Of a stretch of 41,032 nucleotides of DNA, positions 8,207 to 16,093 are shown piece after piece. Below the pieces are notes generated by a model that made no database searches, was not told the origin of the DNA, and saw only the letters and a program-made list of their open reading frames with translations. Every line of letters starts with the position of its first letter. Positions within the stretch are counted from its first letter, which is position 1. The stretch is from the NCBI GenBank assembly GCA_934757845.1, contig CAKVLQ010000009.1, forward strand, positions 1 through 41,032, read 5' to 3'. The translations under genes were made by a program, and so were the position numbers. The stretch comes from an uncultured Clostridia bacterium. GTDB lineage: Bacteria; Bacillota; Clostridia; Christensenellales; UBA1242.

Positions 8207-9427
8207 ATGAAAACACAACCAGTTAAAGGCACAAAAGATTTTTTGCCACAAGAAGAAAGTATAAGAACAAAAATGCGTGAGATTATTGAAAAAACTTACA
8301 CAAGTTTTGGATTTAACAAAATTTCAACACCAATAATTGAAGATATAGAAAATTTGAATAATAGTGACGGCGGAGATAACCTTAAACTTATTTTTAAGAT
8401 TTTAAAGCGGGGCGACAAACTCGAAAAGGCACTTGACGCTTCTGATTTTAATCATCTTGCCGACCTAGGTCTTCGATATGACCTTACCCTTCCACTTGCA
8501 AGATTTTATTCTCAAAATGCTGAAAATTTGCCAAAACCATTCAAATCAATTCAAATAGATAGGGTTTATAGGGCAGAGCGTCCACAAAATGGAAGAATGC
8601 GAGAGTTTTATCAATGCGACATTGATATTTTGGGAAGCGAAAGTTTGCTTTGTGAAGTTGAACTTATTTATGTTACAATGAAAGCATTAGAAAATTTGGG
8701 ATTAACCAATTTAACCGTTAAAATTAACAGCCGAAAACTTTTGAAAGAACTTTTATTAAGTTTTGGATACTATGAAAATGAAATTGACGAAGTTTGCATT
8801 TGTTTTGACAAACTTGACAAAATTGGAAAGCAAAATGTTTTGGAAGAATTAAACGATAAAATAAGCAATAAAGAAGCGAACAATAAATTTGATGAGTTTT
8901 TGAGCAATAAACAAGATTTTGACTATTCAATTTTAGAAAGCAAAAACGATGTTGATTTTGTAATGCAAAAAGTTGAAGAGATAAGTGGGGGCAAAATAAA
9001 AACCGAATTTGATATTTCACTTGTTCGTGGACAAAGTTATTATACTGGTTGCGTGTTTGAAATTTATAGCAAAGAATTAGGCTTTGCTGTTGGCGGTGGC
9101 GGGAGATATGACGAAATGATAAAAAAATTTTGTGGAAATGGAGTTCCAGCCGTTGGGTTTTCTATTGGCTTTGAGCGAATTTATGCTCTTTTGCTTGACA
9201 GCAAAACAAATTTTGACTTAAAACCAAAAATTGCCATTTTGTTTGACAAAGAAAATTTTTGTGAAAGATTTAGACTTCTTGGAAATTTTCAAAAAAATTA
9301 TGATTGTTGTTTGTTTGAAAATCCCAAAAAACTTTCAAAACTTTTGGAAAAACTTGAAAAACTAGGGTATATAGGCTTTGTTGGCACAAACAGTGATAGC
9401 ATAAAATTTTTTGAAAAAAAGTTTTAA
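8207..9427 (+). CDS. hisS: Histidyl-tRNA synthetase
   Basis: Class II synthetase charging tRNA-His in the cytoplasm. The 406-residue protein starts with the typical KGTKDFLPQE. Motif 2 is seen around RVYRAERPQNGRMREFYQCD, the histidine-specific loop as LVRGQSYYTGCVFEIY, then GGGGRYDEM, and motif 3 as VPAVGFSIGFERI. The C-terminal anticodon-binding domain is short, about 80 residues after motif 3. I chose ATG 8207 over upstream codons because GGGGAG lies directly before it and the protein then begins like other family members. No T-box leader is present; the gene has its own compact promoter. Confidence 0.95.
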   Translation: MKTQPVKGTKDFLPQEESIRTKMREIIEKTYTSFGFNKISTPIIEDIENLNNSDGGDNLKLIFKILKRGDKLEKALDASDFNHLADLGLRYDLTLPLARFYSQNAENLPKPFKSIQIDRVYRAERPQNGRMREFYQCDIDILGSESLLCEVELIYVTMKALENLGLTNLTVKINSRKLLKELLLSFGYYENEIDEVCICFDKLDKIGKQNVLEELNDKISNKEANNKFDEFLSNKQDFDYSILESKNDVDFVMQKVEEISGGKIKTEFDISLVRGQSYYTGCVFEIYSKELGFAVGGGGRYDEMIKKFCGNGVPAVGFSIGFERIYALLLDSKTNFDLKPKIAILFDKENFCERFRLLGNFQKNYDCCLFENPKKLSKLLEKLEKLGYIGFVGTNSDSIKFFEKKF

Positions 9428-9435
9428 TTTGAGTA

Positions 9436-9464
9436 TTGACAAATAATAGGCTTTGTGGTAAAGT
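9436..9464 (+). promoter_or_regulatory. promoter of the 9489 gene
   Basis: TTGACA (9436-9441), 17 nt, TAAAGT (9459-9464), with TGTGG directly upstream of the -10. Confidence 0.6.
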
Positions 9465-9488
9465 AAGTAAAAGCTAAAGGAGTTTTAT

Positions 9489-10025
9489 ATGACAAAAAAA
9501 GAATTGGTAAATAAAATTGAAGAACTTGATTCTAAGATAAGAATAGTAGAAAATGATTTACTTTCAAAAAGAGAACTAAATGAAAAACAAAAATCTGAAA
9601 TGGTGGAAAAAATTCAAAATTCAAAAGAAAATGTCACAAAGTCAAAAAAAAGAACTTTAAAACTTGGTCTTATGTCTGGGGGTATTCTGTTGTGTGCTGC
9701 TGCTAGTATGCTAATTGGTGCTGCTGTTCCTGCATTTCCAATTTTTATTTCGGCAGTTCTTTGGGGGTTTGGCATTTTTGGCGCAGGATTAACTGTGAGT
9801 GCGCTTGTTGATCAAATTAAAATAAAAAAAGAATTGATAAAAGTTGAAAGCAAAATGCATTCACTTGAAAGTGAAGAGATAAATAGTTTTGAACTGGAAG
9901 AATTAAAATCACAAAAAGAAAAATATTTTGAATCATTAAACAAAATGGTCGAAATTAAAAAAACAAAAAATTTAGAAATTCTTAATAACAAAACATTAAA
10001 TAGAGAAGAAACATTAGAAAAATAG
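9489..10025 (+). CDS. Coiled-coil protein with two membrane segments, paralogue 1
   Basis: I do not recognise the family. The 178 residues have an N-terminal amphipathic coiled coil (1-55), two adjacent hydrophobic segments at about 58-79 and 83-106 forming a membrane hairpin, and a second charged coiled coil to the end. Both termini should lie on the same side, probably the cytoplasm. The next gene but one terminator downstream encodes a clear paralogue with the same MTKKE start and layout. An AAAGGAG ribosome site precedes the ATG. It has its own promoter and terminator, so it can be expressed separately from the phosphoesterase operon that follows. Function is unknown. Confidence 0.75.
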   Translation: MTKKELVNKIEELDSKIRIVENDLLSKRELNEKQKSEMVEKIQNSKENVTKSKKRTLKLGLMSGGILLCAAASMLIGAAVPAFPIFISAVLWGFGIFGAGLTVSALVDQIKIKKELIKVESKMHSLESEEINSFELEELKSQKEKYFESLNKMVEIKKTKNLEILNNKTLNREETLEK

Positions 10026-10043
10026 TTATATTTAAAATTAAAG

Positions 10044-10066
10044 ACATCCTAATTAAGGATGTTTTT
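10044..10066 (+). terminator. intrinsic terminator between the paralogues
   Basis: ACATCCT / AGGATGT hairpin (10044-10061) followed by TTTTTT. Confidence 0.85.
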
Positions 10067-10092
10067 TATTTATTCTATTTAAAATTTGGGTA

Positions 10093-10121
10093 TTGACATA
10101 TCAGGCAAATTGTGTTAAAAC
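10093..10121 (+). promoter_or_regulatory. promoter of the phosphoesterase operon
   Basis: TTGACA (10093-10098), about 17 nt, TAAAAC (10116-10121) preceded by TGTGT. It resembles the promoter of the paralogue at 9489. Confidence 0.6.
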
Positions 10122-10144
10122 AAATGATATAAAAGGAAAGGATT

Positions 10145-10789
10145 ATGACAAAAAAAGAAGTTATTAAAAAAATTGAACAACTAGACAAACAAATTTATTG
10201 TCTTGAAAAAGAAGTTCGCATTCAAAAAAAGCAAAACAAAATTCAAAAGTTTGAAGCACTAGAAGAAGCAAGGGGGCTTAAAGAAAAAATTTTAAGCAAA
10301 AAAAGTAGTGCTTTTAAAATTGCTTTAATTTCGGGCATTTGTTTGATTGGCTCTGCATTCAGTTTGATAATTGGCGGTGTAGCATCTGCTGTTGCTGTTG
10401 GCTTGTGTGCAGGGTTTGGAGCATTAAGCGCTGGTGGTGCAGCATTGGCTGGGGCATTGCTTAAAAACAAACTTAAATATGAACGAAAACTTATTATTGT
10501 TGAAGACAAAATTGCAATTTTAACAAACGAAAGTTTTGACAATTTGGGGCTTGAAGAACTTCAAGACGAAAAAGAAAAATATTTGCTTATTTTAGATTCT
10601 ATTAATCAAGAAATTGAAAAGAAACAATCAAAAAAGAAATCTGACAAATCTATTGACATTTTAAAAGCCGTTCAACTTGGTGCAAACACAAATAGGTTTG
10701 ATGACGGCAATGAATATGATGCAAGTGCAGAAGCGGTTTTGAACTATCAAAAAAAATTGGCAAAAAATTCAAGCGAACTAACAAAATAG
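10145..10789 (+). CDS. Coiled-coil protein with two membrane segments, paralogue 2
   Basis: This 214-residue protein shares with its neighbour the MTKKE start, an N-terminal coiled coil (1-55), a membrane hairpin (about 57-77 and 80-105, the second very Gly/Ala-rich) and a cytoplasmic coiled coil. It adds a 50-residue C-terminal tail containing SIDILKAVQLGANTNRF. It is the first gene of an apparent operon: the metallophosphoesterase starts 13 nt after its stop, without a terminator. A scaffolding or membrane-tethering role for the phosphoesterase pair is an inference from position only. Family unknown. Confidence 0.75.
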   Translation: MTKKEVIKKIEQLDKQIYCLEKEVRIQKKQNKIQKFEALEEARGLKEKILSKKSSAFKIALISGICLIGSAFSLIIGGVASAVAVGLCAGFGALSAGGAALAGALLKNKLKYERKLIIVEDKIAILTNESFDNLGLEELQDEKEKYLLILDSINQEIEKKQSKKKSDKSIDILKAVQLGANTNRFDDGNEYDASAEAVLNYQKKLAKNSSELTK

Positions 10790-10802
10790 CAAGGAGAAAC
10801 TT

Positions 10803-11933
10803 ATGAATAAACGAAAATCAGTTTTACAAAAAAGTGAAAACATAAAAAATCTTTTGATTGACACAAAAAAACACAACATGGCACTAGATTTTGCTGGCGT
10901 TGTTGCTGAAAGTGATGCATTTGACCCAGAAGTTTTAAGTTATGCCGAACTTAAATTTGAAGATTTTTCTCACATTTGTTTGCTTAATTTTGCAGACCTT
11001 CACTTTTTTGACCAAGGTATGAGCAAAAAGCGTTTTGACATTGCAAGCAAATTTTTGGAAAACACATCAAACGCTTATGCGGTTTTAAGTGGCGACACTT
11101 TTACTGTTAGCACTTTAAGCGGTGCATCAAACGCTCATGTTAGCAAACTTAACAATCAAAATGCCACAATTCTTGGCAAACATTTGTTAAAAAACATTAA
11201 TAACAAACTTTTGTTTGGTGTTGGTGGAAATCATGACGGTGAACAAGGTGCAAGAAATAGAGACACAAACATTAGTTTGACAAGCAATGTTTTGGACGCA
11301 ATTAATGTTGCTTATTTTCAATATAATGCACTATTAAAAATTGATATAGACGGTTATCCTTATTATGTTTTTGTAACACACGGAAGCGGAAAAGCAAACT
11401 CAAAGGCTTCAAGTTTGGACATTATTAAAACAAAATGTGAAACAGTTTGCGCAAGATTTGGCGTTTATCCAAACTTGGTTTTAACAGGGCATTTCCATGC
11501 CGATGTTAACGGAAGGCATTTGGTTGAAGTGCCAGTTTATAAAAATGGACAAATTGTTTCAACAAAAACGCAAGAACTTGTTATTGAAAGCGGTCCTGCT
11601 ATGCAAGGAGATAGCGAATTTACTTCGGCTTATAACATGGCAACAACACAAACAAACATTAATGCGTTTGACATAAGTTTTGTTAAAAACCCTTATTTTA
11701 ACAAAGAAAATCAACTTACTGAAAGTCCAATTATTTGGAAAGTTAACAAATTTCCAATTTTAAAAAACAAACGAGATGAACTTTCAACTGTTGCAACAAT
11801 TTATATGAAAAACTATCTTGAACCACAAAATTTGGAACAAGATTTGAAAAACAGGGTTAGCAAATCAACTTTCAATTTTGAACCACTACTTCAAAACATC
11901 AAAAACCTTAAAGAGGAGGTTAAAGGCTTATAA
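10803..11933 (+). CDS. Calcineurin-like metallophosphoesterase
   Basis: The 376-residue protein has every core motif of the calcineurin-like (MPE) fold in order: DLH (Asp65, His67), GD (Asp98), GNHD (Asn143, His144), His193 in VTHGSG, and GHFH (His230, His232). These residues bind a two-metal centre and catalyse phosphoester hydrolysis; the substrate could be a nucleotide, nucleic acid or phosphoprotein. About 55 residues precede the first strand and 140 follow the last motif. No signal peptide is seen, so it should be cytoplasmic. It lies 13 nt after a membrane coiled-coil gene, and its TAA overlaps the next ATG by one base. AAGGAG precedes its start. Confidence 0.88.
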   Translation: MNKRKSVLQKSENIKNLLIDTKKHNMALDFAGVVAESDAFDPEVLSYAELKFEDFSHICLLNFADLHFFDQGMSKKRFDIASKFLENTSNAYAVLSGDTFTVSTLSGASNAHVSKLNNQNATILGKHLLKNINNKLLFGVGGNHDGEQGARNRDTNISLTSNVLDAINVAYFQYNALLKIDIDGYPYYVFVTHGSGKANSKASSLDIIKTKCETVCARFGVYPNLVLTGHFHADVNGRHLVEVPVYKNGQIVSTKTQELVIESGPAMQGDSEFTSAYNMATTQTNINAFDISFVKNPYFNKENQLTESPIIWKVNKFPILKNKRDELSTVATIYMKNYLEPQNLEQDLKNRVSKSTFNFEPLLQNIKNLKEEVKGL

Positions 11934-13114
11934 TGGGTGATTATGGCAAAAAAGGTCCTTTCACAAATCCAGTGAAAGAAAACTATATTCTTGAAAAATT
12001 TTATGAAGAAAACTTTTTAAAAAAAGATGCTGCATTTCTTGAAAATTTTAAGGTTTCAAAAGTTAACCTTGCAAAAAATGAAGTGGTTGAAAATCTTGAT
12101 TCTGCTTCTGTTGACGATTATGTTAATGAAGTTTTAAAGAAAAAGCGTGATATTGTTTCAAGCGAAACAATCGTGCTTGACAAAAATGACGAATGTTTAA
12201 ATTTGGTGTTTTATTGCTCAACAAATTATTTCGACATTGAAAATCCACAAAAAGGAATTTGCAGTGGAAAAAACGAAGAAATTTTAAGCAATCTTGCACA
12301 AGTTAATGTTAATGGAAAAACTGCGGTGATATTTGGTGGAAATCTTCTTGGGGAAGAATGGCAACTAAAATATCTTAAAAATGCAAGAATTGAAAATAAT
12401 AAAGCACTATATTTTGGCTTAAACAAACGAAAATATAGACTTATTCGAGATATTAAAAAATTCTTTAATATTGGTGAAAAACTAGGGTTAAATCTTGACC
12501 TATATTTGATGCGGGGTTATCAAGAGAACTTTATTATAAAAGAACTAAACAGAGATATTTTAGAAGAAGTTTATATGGAACTAAAATCAAGATATACTTC
12601 TGAAAATGGCTGCAAACTTCACTATCTTGACGGCGGTTCAAGTTTGGCACTTAATGTTGTTAAGAAAAACAAAAATCGAACAAATTACACTGCAACAATA
12701 GGTCTTCAAACAAGTATGAACAACAAATCATTAACAGCAAAAGGTGAAGACAGTGCAAGCAAAAAGAATCGTCCACTTCCAGTTGATTCAACTTTTGTTT
12801 GCAACGGGAACTATGCAGGAAAATTAGACGACAGCACTTATCATGTTTCTGGTCAATCGCAATATTTAAGAACTTCAAAAAACAATACTCAAAATTTGGC
12901 ACCAAAAGGTTATAATGTTTTTACAGTTTATCTTGAAAATGACAACGAACTTACAATTCAAGAAGGTGGATATGCAATTTATCCCGACAACTTGGCACTT
13001 CAAAAAGAAAACTATAAAGAGAACAAAAAAACCGATTATTTGTTTAAAATTTGCACAAGCGAATTTAACAAAAAAATGGAAGAGATTAAAAGTTTAATTA
13101 AAAAGGAAAAATAA
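11933..13114 (+). CDS. Putative inactive paralogue of the metallophosphoesterase
   Basis: This 393-residue protein is translationally coupled (TAATG) to the phosphoesterase. I see no catalytic motif, yet its order of strands and loops follows the upstream enzyme. FYCSTNYFD (93-101) sits where the enzyme has NFADLHFFD. AVIFGGNLLG (131-140) replaces the strand ending in GD, and LYLMRGYQE (190-198) replaces the GNHD strand. IGLQTS (256-261) replaces VTHGSG, and FVCNGNYAG (288-296) replaces LTGHFH. All metal ligands appear substituted, as expected for a pseudoenzyme partner. The comparison was made by eye; a different fold is possible. There is no signal peptide or membrane segment. Confidence 0.7.
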   Translation: MGDYGKKGPFTNPVKENYILEKFYEENFLKKDAAFLENFKVSKVNLAKNEVVENLDSASVDDYVNEVLKKKRDIVSSETIVLDKNDECLNLVFYCSTNYFDIENPQKGICSGKNEEILSNLAQVNVNGKTAVIFGGNLLGEEWQLKYLKNARIENNKALYFGLNKRKYRLIRDIKKFFNIGEKLGLNLDLYLMRGYQENFIIKELNRDILEEVYMELKSRYTSENGCKLHYLDGGSSLALNVVKKNKNRTNYTATIGLQTSMNNKSLTAKGEDSASKKNRPLPVDSTFVCNGNYAGKLDDSTYHVSGQSQYLRTSKNNTQNLAPKGYNVFTVYLENDNELTIQEGGYAIYPDNLALQKENYKENKKTDYLFKICTSEFNKKMEEIKSLIKKEK

Positions 13115-13115
13115 T

Positions 13116-13334
13116 ATGAAAAAATTTTGTGAAGTTTGCAAAAGTGAATTAAATGAAAATTTTGATTTTTGCCCTTTTTGCGGAGAAGCAATTTCAAAAA
13201 AAGCGAAAGAACTTGAAAATCAAAAACTTATTAATGCCGAACTTGTTTTGATTGCAAATCTTATAAAAACCACCACTGACAAAAAAACTCTTGAACTTTT
13301 AAACAAAATTGCAAAAACTTTGGCGCAGAAATAA
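13116..13334 (+). CDS. Small zinc-ribbon protein
   Basis: The 72-residue protein has an N-terminal zinc ribbon, CEVC (C5, C8) and CPFC (C19, C22), followed by a 45-residue helical tail rich in Leu and Lys. Such zinc_ribbon proteins often mediate protein-protein contacts rather than catalysis. It starts one base after the preceding stop and ends the operon. AAAAGGAAAA stands upstream as a weak ribosome site. Confidence 0.8.
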   Translation: MKKFCEVCKSELNENFDFCPFCGEAISKKAKELENQKLINAELVLIANLIKTTTDKKTLELLNKIAKTLAQK

Positions 13335-13352
13335 AATATTCTGCTATTATAA

Positions 13353-13381
13353 TTGATTTATTTATTGAATAATGATATATT
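13353..13381 (+). promoter_or_regulatory. promoter upstream of leader RNA copy A
   Basis: TTGATT (13353-13358), 17 nt, TATATT (13376-13381), predicting a +1 near 13388 and a leader of about 160 nt. Confidence 0.5.
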
Positions 13382-13387
13382 ATAAAC

Positions 13388-13548
13388 TATGTGATGTAAA
13401 ATTTTAAGCAAGTTAAAATTTTGATTTGCTAACGCAATTTCCTTGATAAACCAAGGCATCACGGTTTGAATAAACATCAGTTGCTGGCAAATATCCCTGC
13501 GGGCTGCTTGCCGACAACTTCCGATAATATAAATAATAAGGAGTTTTT
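13388..13548 (+). promoter_or_regulatory. Structured leader RNA, copy A
   Basis: Hairpins visible in order: AAAATTTTAA / TTAAAATTTT (13398-13407, 13413-13422) with loop GCAAG; CCTTG / CAAGG (13441-13445, 13452-13456); GTTT / AAAC around GAAT (13464-13475). Last comes a nested stem: AGTTG / CAACT outside GGCAA / TTGCC outside CCC / GGG (13479-13519). GTGATG (13391-13396) can pair with CATCAC (13457-13462), closing a domain. A related sequence precedes the gene at 16248. I cannot match it to a riboswitch class I know. The gene's AAGGAG follows at once, so control of translation is possible. Confidence 0.55.
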
Positions 13549-14154
13549 ATGGAAAATACAAAAAAAGATAATTTGGCGCTAGCACTTGTTTTGTCTCTTT
13601 TGGTGGCTTTAGCGGGAAGCTTTGCTTGGGGACTATTATATTCACTTGGCTGGTTTATTTCTATCATTGCTTATGCAACTACATTTGGAATGTTTGCGGT
13701 TTACACAAAATTTGCCCGAATGGGAAAACTAACTTTTGTTTGGACACTTGTTTGGGTTATTATTCTAAACACTTTGGCTTCATTTTTGGCTATTGTGATT
13801 GGGGTTTCAGTTGAAGCGGGTTGTTCGCTTTCCGTTGCGTTTGATGCAACAATTCAAAATTTCAATTTAATTGTTGGCGAATTTTGCCTTGATGTTGGGC
13901 TTGGAATTTTGTTCAGCGTATTAGGCGTTGTTTCTTACTATTCAGTATATAAAAGGCAACAAAAAGAAAAACAATTAGCACAAATGATGCAAGAAAAAAC
14001 TTTTGAACAATCAAATAATTCACAAACTGGTGAAAACATTGAAATTGTTAGCGATAAAGAAAGTTTTGATGAACCAAAAGATGAGCAAATTGTTGACGGC
14101 GAAATTGTGGGTGAAAACAAAATAGAAACAGAAAAAAACGAAGATAAAGAATAA
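13549..14154 (+). CDS. Four-TM membrane protein with acidic tail, leader RNA controlled
   Basis: The 201-residue protein is unrecognised. It has membrane segments at about 9-28, 33-52, 62-85 and 114-133, and a 65-residue Glu/Asp/Gln-rich cytoplasmic tail. AAGGAG lies 7 nt before the ATG. It is preceded by a 160-nt structured leader and followed by a strong terminator, so it is monocistronic. The first half (GSFAWGLLYSLGWFISIIAY, FAVYTKFARMGK) resembles small multi-helix membrane proteins without a known job. Regulation through the leader is the most informative feature. Confidence 0.8.
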   Translation: MENTKKDNLALALVLSLLVALAGSFAWGLLYSLGWFISIIAYATTFGMFAVYTKFARMGKLTFVWTLVWVIILNTLASFLAIVIGVSVEAGCSLSVAFDATIQNFNLIVGEFCLDVGLGILFSVLGVVSYYSVYKRQQKEKQLAQMMQEKTFEQSNNSQTGENIEIVSDKESFDEPKDEQIVDGEIVGENKIETEKNEDKE

Positions 14155-14159
14155 GTTAA

Positions 14160-14190
14160 AAAAGAGCATTTTAAAATGCTCTTTTTTTTT
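14160..14190 (+). terminator. intrinsic terminator
   Basis: Perfect AAAGAGCATTTT / AAAATGCTCTTT arms followed by a long T run. Confidence 0.9.
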
Positions 14191-14291
14191 AATTTTTAAA
14201 TTATTTCTTTAAAGAAAAACGAAAAAATTAAAAATGAATTTTTTATAAATAAATAATTAAAAAATATATTTAATCAAATTTTGTTGTTATT

Positions 14292-14912
14292 TTAATCGTT
14301 TTGTTTTGGTTTGCTAAATTTGCAACCGCAATAATTTTGCCTATAAAGATTATATTTTTTTGATAGTTCAATGCTTTTTTTATAGCCATCTTCTTTTTTA
14401 AAATCGGCAACCAAAAATTTTATGCCATATTTTTTTGAAATTTCTTTGCCAATTTCGTTTAGTTTCTGTGCATTTTTGTGTGGAGAAACTGATAGGGTGG
14501 TTGAAAAATATTCAAAACCCATTTCTTTTGCTTTTTGGCAAGTTTTTTCAAGCCGAAGATTAAAGCATTTATCGCATCTTTTGCCACCTTCTTTTTCGTT
14601 TTCAAGACCGCAAACATAATTCAAATAATCTTTGCTTTGATGAGAAGTGGTTATAATTTTTATTTGATTTGTTGGGTCTTCTTTGTTAAGAGTTTCTATC
14701 AATCTAATTTCTTCATTTTGGCGTTTTGAAAATTCTTCTTCCAAATCTATATTTGGATTGTAATAAAAAACTGTGATGCAAAAATGTTGTTTAAGCCTTT
14801 GCAAAACACTGCTTGAACATGGTGCACAACAACTGTGAAGCAAAAGTGTGGGCTTTAATATAAATGTGCTTATTTCGTCATTCATAATTTTGTTATAATC
14901 AATTTTATTCAT
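14292..14912 (-). CDS. queH: Epoxyqueuosine reductase QueH
   Basis: QueH carries out the last step of queuosine synthesis in tRNA, reducing epoxyqueuosine to queuosine; it replaces QueG in many bacteria. The 206 residues show the family's cysteine pattern: HSCCAPC (C28, C29, C32), RCDKC (C113, C116) and YCGC (C195, C197), the ligands for an Fe-S cluster and a second iron. YYNPNID at 50-56 is also typical. No other queuosine gene is in the window, so the precursor may be made elsewhere or salvaged. There is no ribosome site; the -10 element is 6 nt before the ATG, so the transcript is probably leaderless. Confidence 0.92.
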   Translation of the reverse strand: MNKIDYNKIMNDEISTFILKPTLLLHSCCAPCSSSVLQRLKQHFCITVFYYNPNIDLEEEFSKRQNEEIRLIETLNKEDPTNQIKIITTSHQSKDYLNYVCGLENEKEGGKRCDKCFNLRLEKTCQKAKEMGFEYFSTTLSVSPHKNAQKLNEIGKEISKKYGIKFLVADFKKEDGYKKSIELSKKYNLYRQNYCGCKFSKPKQND

Positions 14913-14918
14913 AATAAT

Positions 14919-14947
14919 ATTCTATCACAAACAAAAACTTTTTGCAA
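14919..14947 (-). promoter_or_regulatory. queH promoter, leaderless arrangement
   Basis: On the minus strand TTGCAA (14947-14942), 17 nt, then TGA-TAGAAT (-10 at 14924-14919), 6 nt, ATG at 14912. Confidence 0.7.
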
Positions 14948-14958
14948 TTTTTTATTGC

Positions 14959-14987
14959 TTGACAATCTTGTTTTGTTGTGATATTAT
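14959..14987 (+). promoter_or_regulatory. strong promoter of the 15114 gene
   Basis: TTGACA (14959-14964), 17 nt, TATTAT (14982-14987) with TGTG upstream. It is divergent from the queH promoter, leaving a leader of about 120 nt. The leader holds a possible ATTAATG / CATTAAT hairpin near 15018-15041. Confidence 0.75.
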
Positions 14988-15113
14988 TTTAATGTAAAGA
15001 TGCTTTGAAATTATTTGATTAATGATGAGTTAAGCATTAATTTAATAGGGCATACTTTGTTATTAATTAAAATTTTAAACAAAACTTTCAATATAAATTA
15101 AGGAAGAATTATT

Positions 15114-15962
15114 ATGAATTATAGTGAACAACAAATTAAAGAAAAATTGGTTGATGTTAATTATCAAGACAAATTAACAGGCAAAAGAATATATCCATTT
15201 GCAGATGTGCTTAAAGAATTTAATCTTGGCGATATTCAAGATTATATTGGTCAAATTTGTGATGTTAAATTAAAACTTGCAGATATTTCTTATCCAACAA
15301 AACAAATGTTTAGGCTTTATATTGACAAAAATCAAATTGTTAAAGTTGATATGAATGCTATTGGTGTTATGTTTGTTATGGCAGAAATTGCAAAAACAAC
15401 AACTGACCCAAAAAAGAAAAAAATGGCTTATGAAATTTCAAAAGCAATTTTTGGTGCTGCAAAAATTTTCTATCCCGAAGAGCGTGTGGTTTTAAGAAAA
15501 CAATACACTTTTGTTACAAAAGCATTAAGAAGCAGAATTAAAGAATTGAGTGGAAATTTAACTTTAAAATCAGACCTAACAAAACTTTATTCAACAATTA
15601 TTAATGATTATTATAAAGTTAATGATTCATATTATTTGAGAATGCAAAAAACAAACAAAACAAACGGAAATTATCTTGACCATATAACTGTAACTGAACT
15701 TCAAGATTTGATTGATATTCAAAAACAAGTTATTGATTATATAAAAGATTATCCAACAGGAAGCCCTATTTATTTTGCAAACAAACTTGCAAATGAAAAA
15801 CGACTTTCGTTTATCACTCGTCATGCTGGGGTTTCTCCATACGATTACTGTGCTCATGTTTTAACCCCAACAAAAGCATATAATGAATTTAATAAACTTT
15901 TGAAAGAATATAATCTTGATGCAATCTCATTGCAAAAAGATGAAGATAATTTGCAAAAATAG
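15114..15962 (+). CDS. Unknown 282-residue helical protein
   Basis: I do not recognise this protein. It is soluble, lacks a signal peptide, and is mostly predicted helical. Residues 75-115 (DMNAIGVMFVMAEIAKTT, then KKKMAYEISKAIFGAAKIFYP) form a moderately hydrophobic helical core. Lys/Arg-rich segments at about 120-150 could bind nucleic acid, but no known motif is present. AAGGAAG precedes the ATG. It has one of the strongest promoters in the window, a leader of about 120 nt, and a clean terminator, so it is a single-gene unit that is probably well expressed. Confidence 0.75.
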   Translation: MNYSEQQIKEKLVDVNYQDKLTGKRIYPFADVLKEFNLGDIQDYIGQICDVKLKLADISYPTKQMFRLYIDKNQIVKVDMNAIGVMFVMAEIAKTTTDPKKKKMAYEISKAIFGAAKIFYPEERVVLRKQYTFVTKALRSRIKELSGNLTLKSDLTKLYSTIINDYYKVNDSYYLRMQKTNKTNGNYLDHITVTELQDLIDIQKQVIDYIKDYPTGSPIYFANKLANEKRLSFITRHAGVSPYDYCAHVLTPTKAYNEFNKLLKEYNLDAISLQKDEDNLQK

Positions 15963-15968
15963 TTATAT

Positions 15969-16006
15969 AAAAAAACTTCTAATTTGTGTTAATTAGAAGT
16001 TTTTTG
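15969..16006 (+). terminator. intrinsic terminator
   Basis: AAACTTCTAAT / ATTAGAAGTTT stem followed by TTT, directly after the 15114 gene. Confidence 0.85.
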
Positions 16007-16059
16007 TTGCTTTTTCATTAAAAAATTCAACAAAAAAGCTCTAAAACATATAATTTTGT

Positions 16060-16087
16060 TTGAAAATATTAGTTTTTATGATAATAT
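16060..16087 (+). promoter_or_regulatory. promoter upstream of leader RNA copy B
   Basis: TTGAAA (16060-16065), 16 nt, TAATAT (16082-16087) preceded by TGA; predicts a +1 near 16094. Confidence 0.5.
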
Positions 16088-16093
16088 ATAAAT

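Noticed and set aside
13388..13548. Known riboswitch (purine, TPP, preQ1, c-di-GMP and others) before the 13549 gene
   Set aside because: None of the conserved core sequences I know for these classes is present, so it is reported only as an unknown leader.
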